Positions 1 through 10,081 of a DNA stretch of 64,000 bases are shown here, piece after piece. Each line of letters begins with the position of its first letter. The first letter of the stretch is position 1. The notes beneath the pieces were generated by a model. That model ran no database searches, had not been told where the DNA came from, and saw only the letters and a program-made list of their open reading frames with translations. Position numbers and translations under genes: made by a program. This stretch comes from DASQUK01 sp963813485 (GTDB taxonomy: Bacteria; Actinomycetota; Acidimicrobiia; Acidimicrobiales; VFJN01): assembly GCA_963813485.1 (NCBI GenBank), contig CAWEZE010000030.1:13434-77433 (forward strand), given 5' to 3'.

Positions 1-702
1 CCGTGGATCGTCAACAACGGCGGCGCGGCCTTCGCCGCGCTCGGCGTCGAGAAGAGCCTCGGAACCAGGTTGTTCACGGTGTCGGGGCACGTCAACCGGC
101 CCGGGGTTTACGAGGTCGAGTTCGGGACCACGACATTCCGGGACCTGCTCTACGGCGAGCACTACGGCGACGGCATCCGCCACGACAACCGGCTCAAGGC
201 GTTCATCCCCGGCGGGGTGTCGGCGCCATGGTTCTTCGAGGAGCACCTCGACCTGCCGCTCGAGACCGGCGCGGTGGGCGCCGCCGGGTCGATGCTCGGC
301 TCCGGCGCCATCGTGGTGATGGACGAGACCACCGACGTCGTCAAGGCAGCGTGGCGCATAGTGCGGTTCTTCGCCCGGGAGTCGTGCGGCAAGTGCACAC
401 CGTGCCGCGAGGGCGCCACCTGGCTGGAGCGGATCCTGCGCCGCATGCTCGACGGCTACGGGCGGCCCAGCGACGTCGACAAGCTGCTCGACATCTGCGA
501 CAACATCAGCCCGCAGATCACCTGGCCGCCCAAGCAGACCACCATCTGCCCGCTGGGCCCCTCCGCGGTGTCGCCCATCGCCTCGGCGGTGATGCGCTTC
601 AGCGACGAGTTCTTCGCCTACTGCGGCGGCGGGGAGATCACGGTCCCGGTCCAGGGCAAGGCGTACCTGTCGAAGCCCCCGGCCGTCGAGGCATCCCAGT
701 GA
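1..702 (+). CDS. nuoF: NADH-quinone oxidoreductase subunit F, 3' part
   Basis: NuoF is the NADH- and FMN-binding subunit of the 14-subunit respiratory complex I and starts electron flow from NADH. Only the last 233 residues are here; the reading frame is open from base 1, so the FMN/NADH pocket lies outside the window. The cluster N3 ligands are visible as CGKCTPC (fragment residues 129, 132, 135) with the fourth cysteine in ICPLGP (183). The C-terminal NuoF fold is complete. The stop overlaps the GTG of nuoG by four bases, so the two are probably translationally coupled. Its presence shows that the first nuo locus carries the NADH-input module. Upstream genes (A-E) cannot be seen. Confidence 0.96.
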   Translation, partial: PWIVNNGGAAFAALGVEKSLGTRLFTVSGHVNRPGVYEVEFGTTTFRDLLYGEHYGDGIRHDNRLKAFIPGGVSAPWFFEEHLDLPLETGAVGAAGSMLGSGAIVVMDETTDVVKAAWRIVRFFARESCGKCTPCREGATWLERILRRMLDGYGRPSDVDKLLDICDNISPQITWPPKQTTICPLGPSAVSPIASAVMRFSDEFFAYCGGGEITVPVQGKAYLSKPPAVEASQ

Positions 703-3303
703 CGGACACCACCGACGCCGCACGCACGGCGCCGCCCTCCGTCAGCGTCACCATCGACGGCCGCACCGTCACCGCCGCCAAGGGCGAGCTGGTGATCGAC
801 GCCGCCGAGCGCAACGGCATCTACATCCCCCGGTTCTGCTACCACCCCCGCATGCGGTCGGTGGGGATGTGCCGCATGTGCATCGTCGACATCGACACGG
901 GCCGCGGCCCCGCCCTCCAGCCCTCGTGCATGATCGAGTGCTCCGACGGCATGACCGTCTCCACGGGGTCTCCGGCCACGCGGAAGGCACAGGAGGGCGT
1001 GCTCGAGTTCCTGTTGATCAACCACCCGCTCGACTGCCCGGTGTGCGACAAGGGCGGCGAGTGCCCCCTGCAGGACCAGACCATGTCGCACGGGCCGGGC
1101 GAGAGCCGCTTCGTCGAGGAGAAGCGCCACTTCGAGAAGCCCATCCCGGTCAGCGATCTGGTGCTGCTCGACCGCGAGCGCTGCATCCTGTGCGACCGGT
1201 GCACCCGTTTCGCCTCCGAGGTGGCCGGCGACCCGCTGATCAGCTTCCTCGACCGGGGCAATGAGACCCAGGTCAACACCTTCCCGGGAGAGCCCTTCTC
1301 CAGCTACTTCAGCGGCAACACCGTGCAGATCTGCCCGGTGGGGGCGCTCACCGCCACGCCCTACCGCTTCAAGGCCCGGCCGTGGGACCTCGAGGAGGTC
1401 GAGTCGACATGCACCAGCTGCTCGGTCGGCTGCCGCGTGGTGATCCAGTCGAGCCGCAACCAGGTCGTGCGCTACCTGGGGGTCGACGTCGACGCCGTCA
1501 ACTGGGGGTGGCTGTGCGACAAGGGTCGCTTCGACTTCGAGGCGGTCAGCTCGCCGGACCGGCTCAAGAGCCCGCTGGTGCGGGACGAGGGCCTGTTGCT
1601 CAAGCCCGCCACGTGGAACGACGCACTCCGGCGGGCTGCGGCATCGATCCAGGAGGGACTGGAGCGGAGCGGGCCCGAAGGGTTCGCGGTGCTCGGCGGC
1701 GCGCGGCTCACGAACGAGGACGCCTACGCCTGGGTGAAGCTGACCAAGGGCATCATCGGGTCGGACAACGTCGACGCCCAGCTGGGTGACGGCCTGCCGG
1801 GCGAGGCGGTGCTCGGGCTGCCCCCGGCCACCATCGGCGACGCCTGCCGGGCCGGCGGTGCGGTGCTGCTGCTGGGGCCGGACCCCAAGGAAGAGCTGCC
1901 GGTGCTGTTCCTGCGGCTGCGACACGCGGTGCTCAACGACGACGTCAAGATCGTGGAGCTGGCCGCGACGGAGACCGGCACCACCAGCCTGGCCGCCCAC
2001 TCGCTGCGTTACCGCCCCGGGCACGCGCTGCCCCTGATCCGGGCCCTGTTGGCCGGCGAAGCCGAGGAAGAGGTGGCCGGCGTGGCGCCCGAGGCCATCG
2101 CGGCGGCGGCGTCGCTGCTGGCCGACCGGCCGGTCACGGTCGTGCTCGGTCGGGCCAACCTGGCCGAGGGCGCCAGGTCCATCGCCACCGCCGCCAAGGT
2201 CATCCACGAGGCGCATCCTCAGGTGCGGTTCCTGTCGGCGCTGCGGCGGGCCAACGTGCGCGGTGCCCTCGAGCTGGGCATGACGCCCGGTGTCCTGCCG
2301 GGCCGGGTCACGCTCCAAGCCGGTCGCGGCTGGTTCGGCGGCCAGTGGCCGACCGTCCCGGAGGCCAAGGGACTCGACGCCGGCGGGATCCTGCGGGCGT
2401 CGTCGGAGGGCAAGATCGACACGCTGGTGTTGCTCGGCGCGGACCCGCTGGCAGACTTTCCGGACCGTGATCTGGCGGAGCGCGGTATGGCCGGGGCCCG
2501 GATCGTGATCGCCTGCGACCAGTTCCTCACCGAGTCGGTCAGGCAGGCCGACGTGGTCATGCCTGCCGCCGGCTACGCCGAGGTAGACGGCACCACCACC
2601 AACCTCGAGGGTCGCGTCTCGACTCTCGCCCAGATGGTCACACCCCCCGGTACCGCCCAGCCCGACTGGGCAATCGCCGCCGACCTCGCCTTCCGGCTGG
2701 GCGCCGACCTCGGGCTCGAGTCGATCCGGCAGATCGGCGAGGAGATCGAGACGATCGCCCCCGCATTCGCGGGGCTGCTTCACGACCTCGCGGCTCCCAG
2801 CGGTGCGGACGGCGTGCTGGTGTCCCTGCCGTCGCGGAGCAACGGCGAGACGGCGGGCGAACCTGACGCGGAAGCAGGTTGTCGGGGGCACCGATCCCGC
2901 GGCCGGAGCCGAGGGACGCTCGTCGGCGCCCCCGCCCGACATCCCCGTGGCGGACTGGCGGGTGATCGATCCGCCGCTGCTCGACGCCTATTCGCTGCGG
3001 CTGGTCGTCAGGCGGAAGCTCTACGACCGGGGCACGCTCGTGCACCAGTCGCCGTCGCTGGCCGACCTGGCCGAGCCGGCGACGCTGCGGCTGCATCCCC
3101 AGGACTTCGACCGGCTCGGCATCGTCTCCGGCGACGACGTGCGGGTCACCTCGAGCCGGGGCCACGTGACCGTTTCCACCCGGCCCGACGCCGGCGTGCC
3201 CCGCGGCGTCGCGGTGCTCGACGCCAACAAGGCCGGCGGCCGCGCCAACGTCCTGATCGACGCCAACGCTCCGGTCACCGACGTGCGGGTGGAACGTCCG
3301 TGA
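699..3303 (+). CDS. nuoG: NADH-quinone oxidoreductase subunit G, one frameshift
   Basis: NuoG is the large iron-sulfur subunit that wires NuoF to NuoI. About 867 residues after correction. An N-terminal ferredoxin domain holds the N1b ligands (C47, C58, C61, C77). Next come the N4/N5 region (DCPVCDKGGEC and CILCDRC), then CTSCSVGC with a later Cys in WGWLCDKG, which matches the N7 cluster motif. A molybdopterin-oxidoreductase-like domain without cofactor function follows. The frame changes near 2877: the N-terminal part reads in frame 3, and the C-terminal dinucleotide-binding-like domain (from about PDIPVADW) reads in frame 1. One extra g around 2877 would explain it. GTG start at 699 overlaps the nuoF stop; the TGA at 3301 overlaps the GTG of nuoH. 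Probably a sequencing indel rather than a dead gene. Confidence 0.9.
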
Positions 3304-4532
3304 TCGGCCTCGACCCGCTGTTGGACGGCGACATCGGGCTCGCCGTGTTCCTGATCGTCGTGCTCAAGACGCTGGTGGCGTTCGGCCTGCTGCTCGGCTC
3401 CGTCGTCCTGATGATCTGGTTCGAGCGCAAGGTCCTCGGCGACCTCCAGAATCGCATCGGTCCCAACAAGGCCGGGCCGTGGGGGATGCTCCAGACGTTG
3501 GCCGACGGGATGAAGCTGATCCTCAAGGAGGACAACATCCCCGAGAAGGCCGACCGCCGGGTGTTCATCCTGGCGCCGTTCCTGTCGGCGGTGCCGGCGT
3601 TCGTCACGTTCTGCGTGATCCCCATCGCCGGCGCCTTCGACGGCGACCGGGAGGGCGTAGTCCGGCTGTTCGGGCACGATACCTACCTGCAATTGGCCGA
3701 CCCGCCGGTGGGGGTGCTGCTGATCCTGGCCATGTCGTCGGTCGCCGTCTACGGCGTGATGCTGGCGGGCTGGTCGTCGGGGTCCAAGTACCCACTTCTC
3801 GGGTCGGTACGGGGCGCCGCCCAGATGGTCAGCTACGAGGCGGCCCTCGGCCTGGCCACGGTGACCGTGGTCATGCTGGCGGGGTCGCTGTCGACCCACG
3901 AGATCGTGGCGACGCAGGCGGGCAACGGCTACGACCTGTTCGGCGCCATCCCGTTCCCCCATTGGAACGTCATCGCCACCGGGCTCGTGCCATTCGTGAT
4001 CTTCTTCATCGCCGGCACCGCCGAGCTCAACCGACCCCCTTTCGACCTGGTGGAGGCCGAGCAGGAGCTGGTTGGTGGCTACCACACCGAGTACTCGTCG
4101 TTCCGCTTCGCGCTCTTCTACCTGGCCGAGTTCATGAACACGATCACCATGTCGGCAATCATGGTCGTGCTGTTCTTCGGCGGCCCCGCCGGACCGACGT
4201 TCGACGTGCTGCCGCACTGGCTGTGGGGGTTGATCTGGTTCTCCGTGAAGCTGCTCGTGTTCCTGTTCGTGCAGGTGTGGATCCGTGCCACGCTGCCGCG
4301 CTTCCGCTACGACCAGCTCATGAACCTGGGCTGGAAGTCACTCATCCCGCTGGCGCTTGGCTGGGTGTTGTTGCTCGGGGCCATCAACATCGGCCGCGAC
4401 GCCGACTGGAACATGGTTGCGGTGGTGGGCGTGTCGTTCGTCGTGCTGGTGGTGGGCTACATGGGGCTTGCGGGCGCCGTCTCGATCGCCCAGCGCCGCC
4501 AAGAGTCCACCTCCGAAGAAGTGATCGTCTAG
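3300..4532 (+). CDS. nuoH: NADH-quinone oxidoreductase subunit H (locus 1)
   Basis: NuoH forms the membrane side of the quinone chamber and links the peripheral arm to the proton-pumping arm. 410 residues, about eight membrane helices. The NuoH signature region FERKVLGDLQNRIGPNKAGP is near residue 40, and the charged loop AELNRPPFDLVEAEQELVGG lies in the middle. It begins at GTG 3300, overlapping the end of nuoG by four bases. The same frame is open upstream through nuoG with no stop, so automatic callers may fuse the two; the overlap shows where nuoH really starts. Somewhat longer than its counterpart in the second locus (342 residues), with a C-terminal membrane extension. Confidence 0.96.
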   Translation: MIGLDPLLDGDIGLAVFLIVVLKTLVAFGLLLGSVVLMIWFERKVLGDLQNRIGPNKAGPWGMLQTLADGMKLILKEDNIPEKADRRVFILAPFLSAVPAFVTFCVIPIAGAFDGDREGVVRLFGHDTYLQLADPPVGVLLILAMSSVAVYGVMLAGWSSGSKYPLLGSVRGAAQMVSYEAALGLATVTVVMLAGSLSTHEIVATQAGNGYDLFGAIPFPHWNVIATGLVPFVIFFIAGTAELNRPPFDLVEAEQELVGGYHTEYSSFRFALFYLAEFMNTITMSAIMVVLFFGGPAGPTFDVLPHWLWGLIWFSVKLLVFLFVQVWIRATLPRFRYDQLMNLGWKSLIPLALGWVLLLGAINIGRDADWNMVAVVGVSFVVLVVGYMGLAGAVSIAQRRQESTSEEVIV

Positions 4533-4590
4533 TGCTGCGTGCCGTGACTGCCGCACATGTCTCGCCGGCCAGCGACGGGAGGCAGCGCTA

Positions 4591-5394
4591 GTGGGCTTCC
4601 TCGACGGGTTCAAGGTCACATTCCACAAGCTGTTCGAGGAGCGGCTCACCAAGGACTACGTGAAGGACAAAGGCGGCAAGCGCGTCAAACCCATCCGCCT
4701 CCACGGGCGGCACGTCCTCAATCGCTACGAGGACGGCATGGAGAAGTGCATCGGGTGCGAGCTGTGCGCCGGTGTGTGCCCCGCCCGCTGCATCTACGTG
4801 CGCGGCGCCGACAACCCGCCGGAGGATCCCGTCTCGCCCGGTGAGCGCTACGGCTACATCTACGAGATCAACTACCTGCGCTGCATCCACTGCGACCTGT
4901 GCGTGGAGGCGTGCCCCACCGAGGCGATCACCGAGACGAAGCTGTTCGAGTTCAGCTTCAGCAACCGCCAGGACGCCATCTACACCAGGGCCGAGCTGTT
5001 GGTCGACGACGACGGCAAGCCGCGGCAGCTCCCCTGGGAGGACTGGACGGACGCCGACGAGGTCGTGCCCCACACCTCGGCCTGGGTGCGGGCCACGTCC
5101 CCGTCGGGAGCGGCGGCCTACGAGGGCCGGGTCGCCTGGTCGGGCGAGCTCGGCTTCGGCGTCCGCCCCCCGGAGGTGGGCCAGTCACTACCGGAGAGCG
5201 AGGCCGACACCCACGAGGCCGACGTGATCCTCAGCCACCCGGGCGAGCCGGGCGGCCATCCGGTCGACACGCCCATCGAGGACCTGGGCCACGTCGGCGA
5301 GGCTGCCGAAGGCCACGAGCGGGCGGAGGCTGACGCGCACGGCGAGGGTGACGCGCACGGCGAGGGTGACGCGCACGGCGAGGGCTCGCGGTGA
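4591..5394 (+). CDS. nuoI: NADH-quinone oxidoreductase subunit I (locus 1)
   Basis: NuoI carries the two [4Fe-4S] clusters (N6a, N6b) between NuoG and NuoB. 267 residues, with the classic double motif CIGCELCAGVCP (C53, C56, C59, C63) and CIHCDLCVEACP (C98, C101, C104, C108). GTG start at 4591 has a good GGGAGG ribosome site 8 bases upstream; the 58-base gap after nuoH is the largest in this part of the operon. The family is usually 160-190 residues. Here an acidic tail of about 90 residues follows, ending in three HGEGDA-type repeats encoded by an 18-base tandem repeat (5332-5385). The function of the tail is unknown. The stop overlaps nuoJ. Confidence 0.95.
   Translation: MGFLDGFKVTFHKLFEERLTKDYVKDKGGKRVKPIRLHGRHVLNRYEDGMEKCIGCELCAGVCPARCIYVRGADNPPEDPVSPGERYGYIYEINYLRCIHCDLCVEACPTEAITETKLFEFSFSNRQDAIYTRAELLVDDDGKPRQLPWEDWTDADEVVPHTSAWVRATSPSGAAAYEGRVAWSGELGFGVRPPEVGQSLPESEADTHEADVILSHPGEPGGHPVDTPIEDLGHVGEAAEGHERAEADAHGEGDAHGEGDAHGEGSR
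5332..5385 (+). repeat. 18-base tandem repeat, three copies, in nuoI
   Basis: Three back-to-back copies of gacgcgcacggcgagggt (5332-5349, 5350-5367, 5368-5385); the last copy differs only at its final base. It stays in frame and encodes Asp-Ala-His-Gly-Glu-Gly units at the C-terminus of NuoI. Length variation between strains would be expected by slippage. Confidence 0.9.
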
Positions 5395-6074
5395 TCGAGC
5401 TCGTCGTGTTCGCGGTCGCGGGCGCCGCCTGCGTTGCCGGGGCGATTGGCGTCGTCGCCAGCAGCAATCCGGTGCACGCCGCGCTGTCCCTCGTGGGGAC
5501 GCTGTTCGGCATCGCCGTGCTGTTCGTTGCACAGGAGGCCAACTTCCTGGCCGCGGTGCAGGTCATCGTCTACGCCGGCGCCATCGTCGTCCTGTTCCTG
5601 TTCGTGATCATGCTGTTGGGTGTCGACCGGGCCGACAACCTGCGTGTGGAGCCGCTGGGCGGCGGTCAGCGCGTGACGGCCGCCGTGGTGGCCGCGGGGG
5701 TCCTGGGCATGGTGCTGGCCACCCTTGCCAGCACGGGGTGGGAGGCGACGGGGGCGGTAGGCGAGGTCGACGAGGCCGTTCCCGACATCAACCAGCTGGG
5801 GGAGGCGCTGTTCACCCGTTACCTGTACGCCTTCGAGATCACGTCCGTCCTGCTGGTGATCGCGGTGGTGGGCGCCGTGCTGCTCGCCCGGCGCGTGCGG
5901 CGGGAGGACGAGATCGTCGATCCAGGCCAGGCCGAGCGCGAGGCCGAGATCACCGAGCGGATCGCCAGGGCCGAGGCGCGCGCCGCCCACACCGACGGCG
6001 CGCGCAACGGCGCCACCGCGGACGACGTCGAGCCCGCGGCCGAGCCCGCTCCGGCCGAGGGGGTGACGTCTTGA
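5391..6074 (+). CDS. nuoJ: NADH-quinone oxidoreductase subunit J (locus 1)
   Basis: NuoJ is a small membrane subunit between NuoH and NuoK and takes part in the central charged axis of complex I. 227 residues. Five predicted membrane helices occupy about residues 1-175, including the conserved QVIVYAGAIVVLFLFVIML helix. A hydrophilic tail rich in Glu, Ala and Arg follows. GTG start 5391 overlaps the nuoI stop (GTGA). Its own stop overlaps the TTG start of nuoK. Longer than the locus 2 copy (170 residues) because of the tail. Confidence 0.94.
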   Translation: MIELVVFAVAGAACVAGAIGVVASSNPVHAALSLVGTLFGIAVLFVAQEANFLAAVQVIVYAGAIVVLFLFVIMLLGVDRADNLRVEPLGGGQRVTAAVVAAGVLGMVLATLASTGWEATGAVGEVDEAVPDINQLGEALFTRYLYAFEITSVLLVIAVVGAVLLARRVRREDEIVDPGQAEREAEITERIARAEARAAHTDGARNGATADDVEPAAEPAPAEGVTS

Positions 6075-6388
6075 TCGCCGCCATCGAGGTCACGCCTGCG
6101 TGGTATCTGGTCCTCGGCGCGGCGCTGTTCTCGATCGGCACCTTCGGGCTGCTGATCCGCCGCAATCCACTGGTGATGTTCATGTGCATCGAGCTGATGC
6201 TGAACGCCGTGACCCTCACCTTCGTCACTTTCTCGCGCATGGTGCGCGACACAGGGGGACAGTCGATCGTGGTGTTCGTTCTCGTGGTGGCCGCCGCCGA
6301 GGTCGTGGTGGGACTGGCCATCATCGTCGCCCTGCTGCGCAAGCGACCGGGCGCCACCGCCGACGACGTCGCGATATTGGAGGGTTGA
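6071..6388 (+). CDS. nuoK: NADH-quinone oxidoreductase subunit K (locus 1)
   Basis: NuoK is a three-helix subunit carrying conserved membrane glutamates needed for proton transfer. 105 residues. The conserved MFMCIELMLNAV helix and the VVAAAEVVVGLAIIVAL helix each hold the expected Glu. The start is TTG at 6071, chosen because it overlaps the nuoJ stop by four bases (TTGA), like the other junctions here, and gives the normal family length. The same frame is open further upstream, which would give a falsely long protein. Confidence 0.93.
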   Translation: MIAAIEVTPAWYLVLGAALFSIGTFGLLIRRNPLVMFMCIELMLNAVTLTFVTFSRMVRDTGGQSIVVFVLVVAAAEVVVGLAIIVALLRKRPGATADDVAILEG

Positions 6389-6395
6389 ACCCGCC

Positions 6396-8351
6396 GTGCT
6401 CGACGCCGTCTGGTTGATCCCCGCGCTGCCGCTGGCCGGCTTCCTGATCCTGCTGTTCGCCGGAAGGCGCCTGGGCGAGCCCGCCGCCGGCTGGGTCGCG
6501 ACGCTCATGTGCGCCGGCAGCTTCGTCGCCTCGGTGGTGGTGTTCGCCGGCCTGGTGGGCGAGAACGAGGAGGGCCGCCAGTTCACCCAGACGCTGTTCG
6601 AATGGGTGCCGTCGGGCGGGCTGCGGGTCGACATCGGGTTCCTGGCCGACCCGCTGTCGATCACCATGGCGCTGTTCGTCACCGGGGTCAGCGCCCTCAT
6701 CCACCTGTACGCGATCGGCTACATGCACGGCGACGCGGACTTCTCCAGGTTCTTCGTATACATGAATCTGTTCGTCTTCTCGATGCTCATGCTGGTGCTG
6801 GGCAGCAACCTGTTGGTCACATTCCTGGGGTGGGAAGGCGTCGGCGCCTGCTCCTACTGGCTGATCTCGTTCTGGTTCTCGTCCGACGCCAACGCCACCG
6901 CCGGCAAGAAGGCCTTCATCGCCAACCGCATCGGGGACTGGGGCTTCTTGCTGGCGATGTTCCTGGCCTTCGCCACGGTGGGGACGCTCAATTACGAGGC
7001 GCTGTTCGCCGATGTCCCGACCATCGCGCCGGTCACGGCGACGGCGATCGGATTGCTGTTGTTCCTCGGCGCCGTCGGCAAGTCGGCGCAGATCCCGCTG
7101 TACATCTGGCTGCCCGACGCCATGGCCGGTCCCACGCCGGTGTCGGCCCTCATCCACGCCGCCACCATGGTCACCGCCGGCGTGTTCCTCATGACCCGGG
7201 TCAATCCGATCCTGGGCGCCGGCTACGACTGGGTGCCCGACGTGATCGCGTGGATCGGGGTGATCACAGCGTTCGTGGCCGCCACCATCGCCGTCGCCCA
7301 GAACGACATCAAGAAGGTGCTCGCTTACTCGACGGTGAGCCAGCTCGGCTACATGTTCCTCGCCGTCGGAGTCGGCGCCTATGTGGCTGCCATCTTCCAC
7401 ATGATCGCCCACGCGTTCTTCAAGGCCTTGCTGTTCCTCGGCGCCGGCTCGGTGATCCACGGGATGGACGGCGAACAGGACATGCGCCGCATGGGCGGGC
7501 TGCGCAAGTTCATGCCGCTGACGGCGGCCACCTTCATCGTCGGCTGGCTGGCGATCGCCGGCGTGCCGCCGTTCGCGGGCTTCTGGTCGAAGGACGACAT
7601 CCTGTTGTTCGCCTGGGGAAGCGGCGGCGCCGGTGGAAAGGCCCTCTGGGCCATCGGGCTCGTGACCGCGCTGCTCACGGGCTACTACATGAGCCGCCAG
7701 GTCTTCATGGTGTTCTTCGGCGAGCCCCGCTGGCGCGACGAGCCCGCACCGAGGCCGGCAAGTGTCGGGGCCGCGGCCAACGAGCTGGATGTGGAGGCCG
7801 ATCAGCACGCACCCGGCGAACCCCACGAGTCCCCCTGGCTCATGACCGCCCCCCTGGTCGCGCTCGCGGTGCTCTCGATCATCGGAGGTGTGATCAACCT
7901 GCCGTTCAGCGACAGAGTCGACTTCCTCGAGGACTTCCTCCATCCGGTGTTGGGCGTGAACGAGGCGGAGATCGCCGTGTCCACCGGCGCCAAGGTCGCC
8001 TTGGCAGCGCTCGCGATCGGAGCGGGGCTGGTCGGCATTGCCGTGGCCGCGGCCGTCTACCTGCGTCACCGGGTGCGAGCGATCGAGCCCGAGGTGCTGG
8101 CGCACGCCTGGTACTACGACGAGGAGGTGACCGCGTTCATGGGCGGGCCCGGCCGCAAGTCGTTCGACGCCATCGCCTGGTTCGACGCCCACGTCATCGA
8201 CGGCGCGGTGAACGGGGTGGCCGCGGTGGTCCGTGACCTCGGCGGACGACTGCGGTCCGTGCAGTCGGGATTCATCCGCTCGTATGCCTTGGGCGTGACC
8301 ATCGGCGTGGTGGTCGTCCTCGGCTACTTCATCACGAGGGTGACGTTCTGA
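6396..8351 (+). CDS. nuoL: NADH-quinone oxidoreductase subunit L (locus 1)
   Basis: NuoL is the distal antiporter-like subunit with the long lateral helix. 651 residues. The N-terminal Proton_antipo_N domain is followed by the Proton_antipo_M core, with FLGWEGVGACSYWLIS, the discontinuous-helix region PLYIWLPDAMAGPTPVSALI and the HMIAHAFFKALLFLGAGS stretch carrying key Lys/His residues. GTG start at 6396 lies 7 bases after the nuoK stop. Its TGA overlaps the nuoM ATG by one base. Full length and intact, unlike the locus 2 copy. Confidence 0.96.
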   Translation: MLDAVWLIPALPLAGFLILLFAGRRLGEPAAGWVATLMCAGSFVASVVVFAGLVGENEEGRQFTQTLFEWVPSGGLRVDIGFLADPLSITMALFVTGVSALIHLYAIGYMHGDADFSRFFVYMNLFVFSMLMLVLGSNLLVTFLGWEGVGACSYWLISFWFSSDANATAGKKAFIANRIGDWGFLLAMFLAFATVGTLNYEALFADVPTIAPVTATAIGLLLFLGAVGKSAQIPLYIWLPDAMAGPTPVSALIHAATMVTAGVFLMTRVNPILGAGYDWVPDVIAWIGVITAFVAATIAVAQNDIKKVLAYSTVSQLGYMFLAVGVGAYVAAIFHMIAHAFFKALLFLGAGSVIHGMDGEQDMRRMGGLRKFMPLTAATFIVGWLAIAGVPPFAGFWSKDDILLFAWGSGGAGGKALWAIGLVTALLTGYYMSRQVFMVFFGEPRWRDEPAPRPASVGAAANELDVEADQHAPGEPHESPWLMTAPLVALAVLSIIGGVINLPFSDRVDFLEDFLHPVLGVNEAEIAVSTGAKVALAALAIGAGLVGIAVAAAVYLRHRVRAIEPEVLAHAWYYDEEVTAFMGGPGRKSFDAIAWFDAHVIDGAVNGVAAVVRDLGGRLRSVQSGFIRSYALGVTIGVVVVLGYFITRVTF

Positions 8352-10081
8352 TGGGCCCGATGGTGTTCGCCCAGGAGGGGGCGCCCAACTTTCCGGTCCT
8401 GACCGCCCTGGTGTTGGTGCCGGCGGTGGGCGCGGTGGCGGTTGCCTTGATCCCCCGCGCCCGGGCCGAGCTGCACCGGGGGGTGGCGCTGCTGTTCTCG
8501 TCGGGCGCCGGGGCGCTGGCGATTTACGTGCTGGCGGCGTTCGACAAGAACGACGCCGGGATGCAGTTCGAGACCAACCGCTCCTGGGTCGCCGACTTCG
8601 GGATCTCCTGGCACCTGGGGGTCGACGGCATCTCGCTGTTCCTCGTCGTGCTCACGGGGGTGCTGTTCCCGCTCGCGCTGCTGGGGTCGACACCGTCGCA
8701 CGACGCCAAGCCCTATTACGCGTGGCTGCTGCTGCTCGAGGCCGGCTGCCTGGGCGTGTTCGTGGCGCTCGATCTCTTCCTGTTCTTCGTGATGTTCGAG
8801 ATCGTGCTGGTGCCGATGTACTTCCTCATCGGCGGCTGGGGCTACGCGCGGCGGGTGTACGCCGCCGTCAAGTTCTTCCTGTTCACGATGTTCGGATCGG
8901 CGTTGATGCTCGTCGGCATCGTCGCCCTCGCCTACCTCAACCGCGACGCTGTCGAGGACCAGAACCGCGCCGAGGCCGCCGAGCTGCTGGCCGAGCAGGG
9001 GGACCAGCAGGCGGTCCCGCCGGCCGTGCAGCAACGGGTCGACGAGCTGCAGGCCGACGTGCCGCTGAGCTTCGACCTGGTCGAGATCGCCGAGGGCCGG
9101 ACCGTGACCGACGACTCCAGCGGCGCCAACCCGTTCGATTGGACGGCGGCCCGTTGGCTCTTCCTGGCCTTCGCCCTGGCGTTCGCGGTCAAGGTGCCGC
9201 TGTTCCCGCTCCACACCTGGCTTCCCGACGCGCACACCGAGGCACCCACGGCGGGATCGGTGATCCTGGCCGGGGTGCTGTTGAAGCTGGGCACCTACGG
9301 CTTGCTGCGCTTCGGGCTCTACCTGTTCCCCGATGCCGCGTCCTTCTTCGCGCCGGCGCTCGTGACGCTGGGGGTGATCGGCATCGTCTACGGCGCCATC
9401 GTCGCCACCATGCAGCGGGATCTGAAGCGGCTGGTGGCCTACTCGTCGGTGGCCCACCTCGGCTTCATCGTGCTCGGCACCTTCGCCATCACCACCCAGG
9501 GGCTGCAGGGCGGCCTGATCCAGAGCGTCAACCACGGGCTCTCGACCGGCGCCTTGTTCCTGCTGGTCGGCATGATCTCCGAGCGGCGGCACACCCGCGA
9601 GATCGTCGCCCTCAAGGGGTTGCAGAAGGCGGCACCGATCTTCGCCGCGGTCTTCACGGTGGTGATGATGTCGTCGATCGGGCTGCCGGGGCTCAACGGG
9701 TTCGTGGGCGAGTTCCTGGTGCTGGTCGGCTCGTTCCTCACCCGGCGATGGTGGGCCGTCGTCGCCACCACAGGCGTCATCCTCGCCGCCCTGTACCTGC
9801 TGTGGGCGTACCAGCGCGTGTTCCACGGCGAACCGGACGACGACAACCGCCACTTCCCGGAGATGAACTGGCGCGAGGGACTGGTGATGGCGCCACTCCT
9901 GGCGCTGATCGTTTTCCTGGGCATCTATCCGAAGCCGGTGCTGGAACGGATGCAACCCTCCGTTGACCGCCTGATCGACCACGTCGAGGCCAACAGCGAC
10001 TACACCGAGCCGCCGGTCGCGACCGAGGGACCGGCCGTGTCCGCCGGCGATGAGGCCAGGGACGAGGAGGCCGGCGGGTGA
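8351..10081 (+). CDS. nuoM: NADH-quinone oxidoreductase subunit M (locus 1)
   Basis: NuoM is the middle antiporter-like proton-pumping subunit. 576 residues, about 14 helices. Family marks include FEIVLVPMYFLIGGWG, VPLFPLHTWLPDAHTEAPT and SVAHLGFIVLG. The loop around residues 195-235, between the helix pair YAAVKFFLFTMFGSALML and the discontinuous helix, is enlarged (about 60 hydrophilic residues, Glu/Gln rich) compared with the locus 2 NuoM. ATG start in TGATG with the nuoL stop; the TGA overlaps the nuoN GTG. Confidence 0.96.
   Translation: MGPMVFAQEGAPNFPVLTALVLVPAVGAVAVALIPRARAELHRGVALLFSSGAGALAIYVLAAFDKNDAGMQFETNRSWVADFGISWHLGVDGISLFLVVLTGVLFPLALLGSTPSHDAKPYYAWLLLLEAGCLGVFVALDLFLFFVMFEIVLVPMYFLIGGWGYARRVYAAVKFFLFTMFGSALMLVGIVALAYLNRDAVEDQNRAEAAELLAEQGDQQAVPPAVQQRVDELQADVPLSFDLVEIAEGRTVTDDSSGANPFDWTAARWLFLAFALAFAVKVPLFPLHTWLPDAHTEAPTAGSVILAGVLLKLGTYGLLRFGLYLFPDAASFFAPALVTLGVIGIVYGAIVATMQRDLKRLVAYSSVAHLGFIVLGTFAITTQGLQGGLIQSVNHGLSTGALFLLVGMISERRHTREIVALKGLQKAAPIFAAVFTVVMMSSIGLPGLNGFVGEFLVLVGSFLTRRWWAVVATTGVILAALYLLWAYQRVFHGEPDDDNRHFPEMNWREGLVMAPLLALIVFLGIYPKPVLERMQPSVDRLIDHVEANSDYTEPPVATEGPAVSAGDEARDEEAGG

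Noticed and set aside
618..2942. Long minus-strand open frame opposite nuoG
   Set aside because: Shadow of a real gene; no recognisable domain or ribosome site.
3..4532. One continuous open frame covering nuoG and nuoH, read as a fusion protein
   Set aside because: Its first 230 codons are out of frame with nuoF, the 2880-3299 part is out-of-frame nuoG, and nuoH has a normal GTG start overlapping the nuoG stop. The openness is a high-GC effect.
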